From contig CAUYUA010000260.1 in assembly GCA_963575675.1 (NCBI GenBank), forward strand, positions 1-16,914: a DNA stretch of 16,914 nt. Direction: 5' to 3'. Source of the DNA: CAUYUA01 sp963575675. Its GTDB lineage: Bacteria; Pseudomonadota; Alphaproteobacteria; Azospirillales; Azospirillaceae. The translations under genes were made by a program, and so were the position numbers. Numbering within the stretch: the stretch's first letter is position 1; each line of letters starts with the position of its first letter. The notes under the pieces are model-generated. The model was not told the DNA's origin. It did no database searches and was given only the letters and a program-made list of their open reading frames with translations. Shown here one piece after another: positions 1 to 5,379 of the stretch.

Positions 1-2
1 AA

Positions 3-1214
3 GGCTGGATCGAATGCCCGCACCGCTATGACGATGGCGGCGTGTCGGGAGGAACATTGGAGCGCCCGGCCTTAAAACGCCTTCTGGCCGATGTTGAAGC
101 AAAACTTATTGACGTTATTGTCGTGTACAAAGTCGACAGACTATCGCGTTCACTCCTCGACTTCTCAAAGCTCGTCGAAACCTTCGAGAACGGCAACGTC
201 TCCTTCGTCAGCATCACTCAGCAGTTCAACACGACTTCGTCAATGGGACGATTGACGCTCAATATACTCTTGAGCTTCGCTCAGTTCGAGCGCGAAGTCA
301 TCGGCGAACGCATCCGCGACAAGTTTGCCGCCAGCCGCCGCAAAGGCATGTGGATGGGGGGAACGCCGCCGCTCGGCTACGACGTCGTCAACCGAAAGTT
401 GGTAATCAATACGGCAGAAGCCGATTTGGTCCGACTGATGTTCCGACGGTTCCTGGAACTTGCATCCGTCTCCGAACTCATGCGCGAGTTGGCGGCTGCC
501 GGACATCACGCCAAATCTTGGACCACGCAAGACGGAAAGAAACGTCAAGGCGGACCGCTCGACCGCAAAGCGATCTACAACATCTTCGCCAATCGAATTT
601 ATCTCGGAGAAGCCGTTCACAAAGGGAATTCCTATCCCGGCGAACATGAAGCAATCATCGACGCAGCAACCTGGGATCGCGTTCACGCCATCCTTGAAAC
701 CAACGCTCGAGAACGCGGCCCCAGACCAAGCGCGGAGTCCCCTCCCCTGCTCAAAGGACTTTTGTTCGGGCCGAACGGCGATGCGATGACGCCGGTGTTC
801 ACGCGCAAAAAGGGCAAGATGTACCGTTATTATGTCAGCCAGACGGCGATCCGGAACGGCTATGAAGCTTGCCCACTGCGCACTGTGCCTGCCGGCGAGA
901 ACGAAGGAGCCGTCGTGGCGCAACTCCGCGCTCTGCTGCGAACTCCGGAGATCGTGATCCGAACCTGGAAACAGACCGATGACGACGGCGAGCGGATCGC
1001 CGAGAGCGAAGTCACCGCCGCCCTGCGCAACCTCGATCCTCTCTGGGACGAGTTGTTTCCCGCCGAACAGGCGCGCGTGGTTCGGCTTCTGGTGGCCCGC
1101 GCCACATTGAACACGAACGGCGTGCGCATCGACCTCCGCGCCGACGGCTTGGCGACGTTGGTCGCCGACCTTCGCCCCACTCTTGCCCTGGCGTCACAGG
1201 AATCCCGCCCATGA
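3..1214 (+). CDS. Large serine recombinase, 5'-truncated by the window edge
   Basis: Site-specific DNA recombinase of the serine resolvase/invertase superfamily. The frame is open to the left edge; the first codons read GWIECPHRYDDGGVSGGT, typical of the middle of a resolvase catalytic domain, so the start and the nucleophilic serine lie outside the window. Visible parts: the catalytic-domain arginine motif YKVDRLSRS, the long helix LLSFAQFEREVIGERIRDK that joins it to the DNA-binding part, then a Recombinase domain (from about GTPPLGYDVVN to the EHEAIIDAATWD segment). The following beta-ribbon region (LLKGLLFGPNG, then YRYYVSQ) lacks the cysteine pairs of a zinc ribbon, as in many proteobacterial homologues. 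At least 403 residues. It overlaps the next gene by ATGA, so the two are translationally coupled. Whether it moves a prophage or island, or is a stable chromosomal copy, cannot be told because no att site is evident. Confidence 0.93.
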   Translation, partial: GWIECPHRYDDGGVSGGTLERPALKRLLADVEAKLIDVIVVYKVDRLSRSLLDFSKLVETFENGNVSFVSITQQFNTTSSMGRLTLNILLSFAQFEREVIGERIRDKFAASRRKGMWMGGTPPLGYDVVNRKLVINTAEADLVRLMFRRFLELASVSELMRELAAAGHHAKSWTTQDGKKRQGGPLDRKAIYNIFANRIYLGEAVHKGNSYPGEHEAIIDAATWDRVHAILETNARERGPRPSAESPPLLKGLLFGPNGDAMTPVFTRKKGKMYRYYVSQTAIRNGYEACPLRTVPAGENEGAVVAQLRALLRTPEIVIRTWKQTDDDGERIAESEVTAALRNLDPLWDELFPAEQARVVRLLVARATLNTNGVRIDLRADGLATLVADLRPTLALASQESRP

Positions 1215-1651
1215 CCCACGACATTGACTTAAGTTCCGATGGCTCAATTCTGTCGGTCCAAATCCCGATCAAGTTCAAAAAACGCGGAGGACGCAAACTG
1301 ATCGTCGCGCCGCCCGACGCTCCCCTTCCCCTCAAAACAACCTGGGCTCCGCCCGTCGCCAAAGCCGATCCCACTTTGATCAAGGCTCTGGCCCGCGCTC
1401 ATCGCTGGAAAAAGCTGCTCGACACAAAGAAGTACGACACCATCAAACAAATCGCCGAAGCCGAGGACGTGGCGGCTCGTTACGTCGGACAAATTCTTCG
1501 GCTGACGTTGCTGGCTCCCGACATCATCGAGACGATCCTCGACGGCCGGTTGCCTAGAGATATCACTCTGGCCCACTTCAAGGAGCCCTGGCCCGGCGAA
1601 TGGGAGGCGCAACGGAAGAAGCTGCACGATTTAACTGAAGGAGCGGAGTAA
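1211..1651 (+). CDS. Recombinase-associated HTH protein (ParB/KorB-like helix-turn-helix)
   Basis: A 146-residue protein of unknown function whose start codon overlaps the recombinase stop codon (ATGA at 1211-1214). The N-terminal 50 residues are basic and rich in Pro and Lys (IPIKFKKRGGRKLIV). The middle (about residues 65-110) looks like a ParB/KorB-type helix-turn-helix: the segment DTIKQIAEAEDVAARYVGQ is followed by ILRLTLLAPDIIETILDG, where the repeated pattern of helix, turn and recognition helix is clear. Proteins with this HTH and the LLAPDI..ILDGR..ITL segment are often encoded directly after serine recombinases; this is from memory of such loci, not a search. A role as DNA-binding partner or regulator of the recombinase is inference from the coupling. 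It is complete, with no transmembrane segment. A hairpin follows 23 bases after the stop. Confidence 0.85.
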   Translation: MTHDIDLSSDGSILSVQIPIKFKKRGGRKLIVAPPDAPLPLKTTWAPPVAKADPTLIKALARAHRWKKLLDTKKYDTIKQIAEAEDVAARYVGQILRLTLLAPDIIETILDGRLPRDITLAHFKEPWPGEWEAQRKKLHDLTEGAE

Positions 1652-1674
1652 ACCGACACATAAAACCACGAGAC

Positions 1675-1710
1675 CGACCTCGCCGGTCCCTGCTCGGATC
1701 GGCGAGGTCG
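1675..1710 (+). terminator. Hairpin after the recombinase operon, weak terminator
   Basis: Perfect 11-bp inverted repeat CGACCTCGCCG (1675-1685) and CGGCGAGGTCG (1700-1710) with a 14-base loop, starting 23 bases after the stop codon of the HTH gene. Only TTT follows the stem, so it may be a factor-assisted terminator or an mRNA 3'-end stabiliser rather than an efficient intrinsic terminator. Confidence 0.55.
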
Positions 1711-1938
1711 TTTGAAAAGAAAGAGCTGGTCGTTCGCAGTTATACTTTCTTGACGATCACCATTTGTCCGAGATAGTCTTTCAAATACTTTACGACCCAC
1801 CACAGACAACCAAAAACCCATTGATTTCAAAGGGAAAAACAGAGAAAAAGTTTGGAGTAAAACCCAATCGGCATCCGGGACTCATCCGAACCGCCAAGAC
1901 TTTAATACAGGCCAAGCCATTGAATTTCCAGAGAAACA

Positions 1939-2072
1939 GACCTGCGCGCTGAACCGGGAAGGGGTGCGCAGGGGTCGGAGAAAAGAGGGCGAAAGAGAGA
2001 AGAAAGGAGGGTCTCCGAGAATATGGAGCGCGCAGGTCGAACGGAAAAAGCCCGGAAAACCTGGGCTTTTTT
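1939..2072 (+). ncRNA. Candidate small structured RNA ending in an intrinsic terminator
   Basis: Nested pairing is visible: a 12-bp perfect outer stem GACCTGCGCGCT (1939-1950) with AGCGCGCAGGTC (2027-2038), an inner 7-bp stem TCGGAGA (1975-1981) with TCTCCGA (2012-2018), and a purine-rich segment between. A terminator hairpin with a T-tract follows at 2045-2072. The 5' arm can also pair with GCGCAGG at 1966-1972, giving two exclusive folds. No homology to a known RNA family is recognised and no clear promoter is seen. It could instead be part of a mobile-element end. Low confidence that it is transcribed as a discrete RNA. Confidence 0.25.
2045..2072. terminator. Bidirectional intrinsic terminator
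   Basis: AAAAAGCCC (2045-2053) pairs with GGGCTTTTT (2063-2071), giving a T-run on the plus strand and an A-run that becomes a T-run on the minus strand. A second 12-bp inverted repeat, AAAAGCCCGGAA (2046-2057) with TTCCGGGCTTTT (2081-2092), offers an alternative longer stem. It can end transcription arriving from the left or from the minus-strand rpn gene. Confidence 0.7.
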
Positions 2073-2374
2073 GCCTAGACTTCCGGGCTTTTGAAAATTC
2101 CACATAACGAATGCTGGTTGACGGGACGGGACACTCCGCTAACTTTTCTCCGCTTTAGAATCAATAGGTTGTTGGCGCTCCCGTTCATTCCGGCTCGAAA
2201 TATGGCACACTCGGCGCACCGCGCAGATCAAGGCAAAGTGCGCAGGTTCGAATTCTTTATGTGCGTCGAAATTTGCCTCATCGAGTTTTCACATCCCAGC
2301 CGGAAAGCAATCGTAGCGTCGCGAACTCTCGGCTTTCAGGTCTCAAAGGCACATTGCATCCCCTCCACGGTTGC

Positions 2375-3334
2375 TCAGTGCGACTGTGTTGGGCCGAAGA
2401 TGTCGCTTAAGGAAATGGCGTCAACAAAGGCTTCGCTCCATTCATCAAGCTGATCACTCGAAGCTTTTAGGACACAGTCTTCAATGTGGCTGGGCACAGA
2501 TTTAAATCTGCGATGAAGCAGGCGAAGAAGCATGTTGGCTTTGCCTGCCGCCTCACCTTCCGCCAGAATTTGCCGCTTCCATTCATGCGTTCGCGTCGCC
2601 AACATATTACGAACCTCCATTAAATCGTCCGGGAGCTGAACGTCTCCCTGGTCGTCCATGTTCTGAACGGATTGAACCGCCACCTCAGTAAATAACTGTT
2701 TCAGCTCTTCGTAACCGGGATGGTTCCGGAACCAACCGATAACCTCGTCAATCAGCCCGACAAGGTCGTCGAGATGATGACAATGCTCCAGGCGAAACAA
2801 CAGCGCCGTCAACGTGTCTCGTCGGGCCAAGTCATCGTTGGAAAAAGCGCTTTCATCCAGCAAATAATAGCGTGACGCCGGTTGCCAAGGCCAAAGCGGC
2901 GAGTTGTGTGGAAGAAAAATTAAATCCGACACTTCAAGTGGAGCATTCCATCTTTGATCTCCGTTATACAAAACAATCGGCAGAACGGGCGGCAGTTTAT
3001 CGCCACGTTTGAGGTTTCTCTCTTTAATGATTTGTTGCCACAGCAAACCGATGTAAACTTGGGTGCGGACAGCCATCCATTCAATGATCGTAGATTGAAA
3101 CTCGAACAGCAAATACAAATAAATATCCAAACCGTCTTTGGTCGGAAGCCTCCAGATGACGTCTCCTTCGCGACGACGGCCTCGTCGCGAGTGAAATTTC
3201 GCGTTAACCGATTCCATCCGAGTAAAATCCAGCCCAACCGCCATAGCTTCCGGCACGAACTCTCGCACCAGCTGCTCGACCATGATCGGATGCGTAAACA
3301 GCCGATGGTAAAGAGAGTCGGATTGTTGGGCCAT
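2375..3334 (-). CDS. Rpn/YhgA-like PD-(D/E)XK nuclease (Transposase_31 family)
   Basis: A 319-residue member of the Rpn (recombination-promoting nuclease) family, DNA endonucleases formerly annotated as putative transposases. The N-terminus MAQQSDSLYHRLFTHP and the segment MVEQLVREFVPEAM are the family signature. The nuclease core has D58 (GDVIWRL) and E78-x-Q80 (LLFEFQS), matching the PD-(D/E)XK pattern in its E-x-Q form. LPPVLPIVLYNGDQRW follows, as usual in the family. The C-terminal part (EWKRQILAEGEAAGKANMLLRLLHRRF) resembles the tail that follows the nuclease domain in many members. I chose ATG at 3334 because the family normally begins just before the DSLYHRLF motif; an in-frame TTG at 3355 would add 7 residues and is too far from the strong ribosome binding site. 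The gene lies at the trailer end of the CRISPR array and is read in the same direction, but there is no evidence that it takes part in CRISPR function. Confidence 0.9.
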   Translation of the reverse strand: MAQQSDSLYHRLFTHPIMVEQLVREFVPEAMAVGLDFTRMESVNAKFHSRRGRRREGDVIWRLPTKDGLDIYLYLLFEFQSTIIEWMAVRTQVYIGLLWQQIIKERNLKRGDKLPPVLPIVLYNGDQRWNAPLEVSDLIFLPHNSPLWPWQPASRYYLLDESAFSNDDLARRDTLTALLFRLEHCHHLDDLVGLIDEVIGWFRNHPGYEELKQLFTEVAVQSVQNMDDQGDVQLPDDLMEVRNMLATRTHEWKRQILAEGEAAGKANMLLRLLHRRFKSVPSHIEDCVLKASSDQLDEWSEAFVDAISLSDIFGPTQSH

Positions 3335-3363
3335 TACCGAGATTCCATTACACAAGTCGCCAT
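3334..3363 (-). CDS. Possible 9-codon leader peptide coupled to rpn
   Basis: The only strong Shine-Dalgarno site in front of rpn (AGGAGG at 3375-3380) is 11 bases from an ATG at 3363 that is out of frame with rpn. That ATG opens MATCVMESR and stops in a TAATG overlap with the rpn ATG at 3334. This arrangement suggests translational coupling. The adjacent TATAAAAT (3367-3374) could alternatively be a -10 box, in which case the Shine-Dalgarno reading would fail. Confidence 0.35.
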   Translation of the reverse strand: MATCVMESR

Positions 3364-3557
3364 CTAATTTTATACCTCCTCAACAACAAAGAAGTTCCCC
3401 TCTCCCCATCTATTGGCCCCAACACTCCTTCCGCATCAAGACGGTCAAACATCTCCAGAGGTTAGCGCATGTTTGCCAAAGAGAACAAGAGCATAAAAAT
3501 TCAACAAATCACTCGGCAGAATATTTCGCCTACCCTGTCAATCGGCGTTGAAAAGTA

Positions 3558-3594
3558 GACCGGCATCGGCGTCCAATTTTAGGCCGGGCGAAAC
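3558..3594 (-). repeat. Degenerate terminal CRISPR repeat (trailer end)
   Basis: On the minus strand this reads GTTTCGCCCGGCCTAA at its 5' end, close to the start of the normal repeat, and then diverges in the 3' half and handle. It is followed by a 39-base spacer-sized interval (3595-3633) before the first perfect repeat. Loss of the 3' half in the last repeat is usual at the end far from the leader, which supports minus-strand transcription of the array. Confidence 0.75.
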
Positions 3595-3963
3595 CGTTTT
3601 TTGGTGATGCGCCGCCACTTGGGCGCGTTTCGCGTTTCAATCCACGCCCGGCAGTTAAGCCGGGCGAACCGTTTTATTTACCCGCGTCGGCGGTCCATGC
3701 CGCCTTTGTTTCAATCCACGCCCGGCAGTTAAGCCGGGCGAACCCAGGATCACCTGAAGATATATCAACTGCTGGTATTATGTTTCAATCCACGCCCGGC
3801 AGTTAAGCCGGGCGAACCAATTCTGTTACTAATGCTAAACTAGGAACTATGGCGTTTCAATCCACGCCCGGCAGTTAAGCCGGGCGAACCGGTGACGGCG
3901 ATCAGCGCTCCGGGCGATAGGCCTGTGGTTTCAATCCACGCCCGGCAGTTAAGCCGGGCGAAC
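3595..3963 (-). CRISPR. Leader-distal segment of the type I-C CRISPR array, cut off by an IS
   Basis: Five perfect 36-bp repeats start at 3634, 3708, 3782, 3854 and 3928. Spacers are 3595-3633, 3670-3707, 3744-3781, 3818-3853 and 3890-3927 (36-39 bases). The repeats are identical to those at 5416-7794. In transcript orientation each begins with GTT, then has an 8-bp stem CGCCCGGC with GCCGGGCG around the loop TTAACT, and ends with the handle TGGATTGAAAC. These are the oldest spacers of a single array. The IS256 element at 3964-5371 separates them from the leader, so they are probably not made into crRNA unless the IS lets transcription through. The last repeat (3928-3963) is complete because its outer 8 bases were kept in the target duplication. 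Confidence 0.97.
3956..3963. repeat. Left copy of the IS target-site duplication
   Basis: GGGCGAAC, identical to 5372-5379. It is also the last 8 bases of the CRISPR repeat on the plus strand. An 8-bp duplication is typical of IS256-family insertion. Confidence 0.85.
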
Positions 3964-3990
3964 GGCTGTGCAACAACTTTTCTGTAAATT
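3964..3990 (+). repeat. Left terminal inverted repeat of the IS256-family element
   Basis: Begins GGCTGTGCAACA and ends TTTCTGTAAATT. The first block (GTGCAACA) and the last block (TTTCTGTAAATT) are identical to the right end read on the other strand; the three bases between them differ. Confidence 0.85.
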
Positions 3991-4022
3991 TTTCCAGACA
4001 ACTTTTTCAGGCGACGAGCGAA

Positions 4023-5189
4023 TTACCCTTTCAGGTTGAGATACATTTTTCCTGACATCCACTCTTCGTCACACTCAGCGAGCAGAGCAGAGACCAATCG
4101 TAGACATGAAGCGGTATTTGGAAAGATTGAAGCCACTCGGGTGCGGCGCTTGAGTTCTCTGTTTATCCTTTCGAGTCCATTGGTTGTTCTTAGTCGAGTG
4201 CGATATTGTTGGGGCAACTCGAACACCGAAAACCCCATAGGCAGGTTCTCTTCCGCCCATTGCGCAAGCTTTGGAGCGTCTTTAGCCCATATATCCACGA
4301 ATTTTTTTAGCAAACGCTCGGCCTCGACTTTATCAGGAGCATTGAAGATTGTCTTAATTTGCTGAGCGACAGATTTGCGTTGGTCGATTTTCGGGACGTA
4401 GGCTTGGGCATTCAACTGCAAATGGAACTGGCAGCGTTGCCATGGGACGCTGGGAAGCACGGCTCTGCGAGCCGCTTTAAGGCCAGCATGGTCGTCTGCG
4501 ATGATCATTTTGACGCCCATCAAACCACGCCGCACCAAGCTCTCCATAAAGGCGCGCCAATGGACTTCGGCTTCCGACAAGGCGACGGAAACACCGAGCA
4601 CGCGCCGAATTCCGTCCGTTGTGATGCCGATAGCAACCAGCACGGCACAATCGACCAAATGCCCGCCTTCTCGCACCCGTTCATATCGGGCGTCGAAGAA
4701 AACATAGGGAGTTTCGCCAAGTGGCCGTTCACGCCAAGCCGCAAGACCAACGTCGAGAGCTTCGGCCGCACGGCTGACCTGGGCCGACGAAATTGAAATC
4801 TCCGGTCCAAGTAAAGCTTGAAGAACCGTTATCACCTTTCTGGTTGATACCCCCTGAATATACATTTCAGCCAGGGCTATATTGACGGCTTGTTCGGTCC
4901 GCGATCCTTTCTCAAGCGCGCTTGGATAAAAGCCTCCACCGCGAACTTGAGGCACATCGAAGGTCACGTTGCCGACGCGTGTTAGAACCGTCTTTTGCTT
5001 ATAGCCGTTGGCATAATCAGTACGTTCAGCGGTTCGTTCGTGAGATTGAGCATTCATAAAGTGGGCTCGCTCGATCTTGCTTGCTTCATTAACCAGAATG
5101 CGCAGAGCTTCGCTCGCTCCGTCAAGTCCATTTTCAATTAACGCTGCATAAGCATCGTCAAGGGGGTGTTTTACGACGCGCATTGCCAT
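4023..5189 (-). CDS. IS256-family (Mutator-type) DDE transposase
   Basis: A 388-residue transposase that cuts and joins the ends of its own element. The DDE triad fits IS256: D166 (VFFDARYE), D232 (MIIADDHAG) and E340 (NGLERINRE, followed by LKRRTRVASIFPN). A C-x2-H pair (WQRCQFH) lies between the second D and the E, as is usual in the family. An N-terminal DNA-binding part precedes the core (ANGYKQKTVLTRVGNV, then DVPQVRGGGFYPS). The frame is open up to 5360, but I start at ATG 5189: AAGGAG (5199-5204) lies 9 bases upstream, the family N-terminus (VKHPLDDAYAALIENG) begins there, and the upstream extension is unlike any transposase. That leaves 182 bases of 5' region inside the element. No frameshift or stop is present and all key residues are kept. 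Confidence 0.96.
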   Translation of the reverse strand: MAMRVVKHPLDDAYAALIENGLDGASEALRILVNEASKIERAHFMNAQSHERTAERTDYANGYKQKTVLTRVGNVTFDVPQVRGGGFYPSALEKGSRTEQAVNIALAEMYIQGVSTRKVITVLQALLGPEISISSAQVSRAAEALDVGLAAWRERPLGETPYVFFDARYERVREGGHLVDCAVLVAIGITTDGIRRVLGVSVALSEAEVHWRAFMESLVRRGLMGVKMIIADDHAGLKAARRAVLPSVPWQRCQFHLQLNAQAYVPKIDQRKSVAQQIKTIFNAPDKVEAERLLKKFVDIWAKDAPKLAQWAEENLPMGFSVFELPQQYRTRLRTTNGLERINRELKRRTRVASIFPNTASCLRLVSALLAECDEEWMSGKMYLNLKG

Positions 5190-5344
5190 ATCTGTCAACT
5201 CCTTCGTTACATTTCCAAGTAATACTCCGAAGAAGTCGTCCGGGAAATTGCTCTCCGTGGTTCCTCCAGGCATGCAACCGTAGCGCAAAGAGCTACACCT
5301 CGAAGCGTGGAAGGCTGCCCACCCAGGGAAACCCGAGAGAGAGG

Positions 5345-5371
5345 AATTTACAGAAACCATGTTGCACTAAC
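5345..5371 (-). repeat. Right terminal inverted repeat of the IS256-family element
   Basis: Read on the minus strand from 5371 it begins GTTAGTGCAACA and ends TTTCTGTAAATT, matching the left end at 21 of 27 positions. Confidence 0.85.
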
Positions 5372-5379
5372 GGGCGAAC
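5372..5379. repeat. Right copy of the IS target-site duplication (CRISPR repeat stub)
   Basis: GGGCGAAC, an 8-base remnant of the CRISPR repeat next to spacer 5380-5415. In the array transcript only GTTCGCCC of the repeat would be present here before IS sequence begins, so the hairpin cannot form. Confidence 0.85.

Larger units (their letters stand above)
1711..2374. other. Intergenic region without a convincing gene
   Basis: This 664-base stretch lies between the recombinase operon and the convergent rpn gene. The short open frames in it (1764-1952, 2091-2453) have no recognisable domain, no good ribosome binding site and odd composition, so I do not call them. The part 1939-2092 is rich in inverted repeats and is listed separately. 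The rest, 1711-1938 and 2093-2374, shows no tRNA, no recognised IS end and no clear promoter. It could hold a recombination site for the serine recombinase or decayed mobile DNA, but nothing in it proves either. Confidence 0.5.
3964..5371 (-). mobile_element. Complete IS256-family insertion sequence inside the CRISPR array
   Basis: A 1408-bp element with a single transposase gene on the minus strand. It has imperfect terminal inverted repeats of 27 bases (21 identical) at 3964-3990 and 5345-5371, and an 8-bp direct duplication GGGCGAAC on both sides. Removing the element and one duplication rejoins repeat 3928-3963 to the spacer 5380-5415 in perfect register, which proves that the insertion happened within an existing array. 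The element appears intact and may still be mobile. The transposase is read in the same direction as the array, so transcription from the CRISPR leader could enter it. Confidence 0.95.

Noticed and set aside
240..923. Minus-strand frame of 227 codons opposite the recombinase
   Set aside because: Shadow of a well-supported gene on the plus strand; no domain recognised.
1764..1952. Small plus-strand frame of 62 codons
   Set aside because: Non-ATG start, no ribosome binding site, no recognisable domain, and it runs into the inverted-repeat region.
2221..2275. tRNA gene suggested by GGTTCGAATTC at 2245-2255
   Set aside because: It looks like a T-loop, but the flanking bases do not pair as a T-stem and no acceptor, D or anticodon arms can be drawn.
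2091..2453. Plus-strand frame of 120 codons overlapping the rpn 3' end
   Set aside because: It begins inside the terminator stem, overlaps rpn on the opposite strand and resembles no protein family.
3364..3557. Promoter for rpn from TTGACA on the minus strand (3536-3541)
   Set aside because: No -10 box at a proper distance was found, and it lies more than 150 bases from the gene.
5190..5360. N-terminal extension of the transposase to 5360
   Set aside because: The extension has no transposase-like sequence, and a good ribosome binding site supports ATG 5189.
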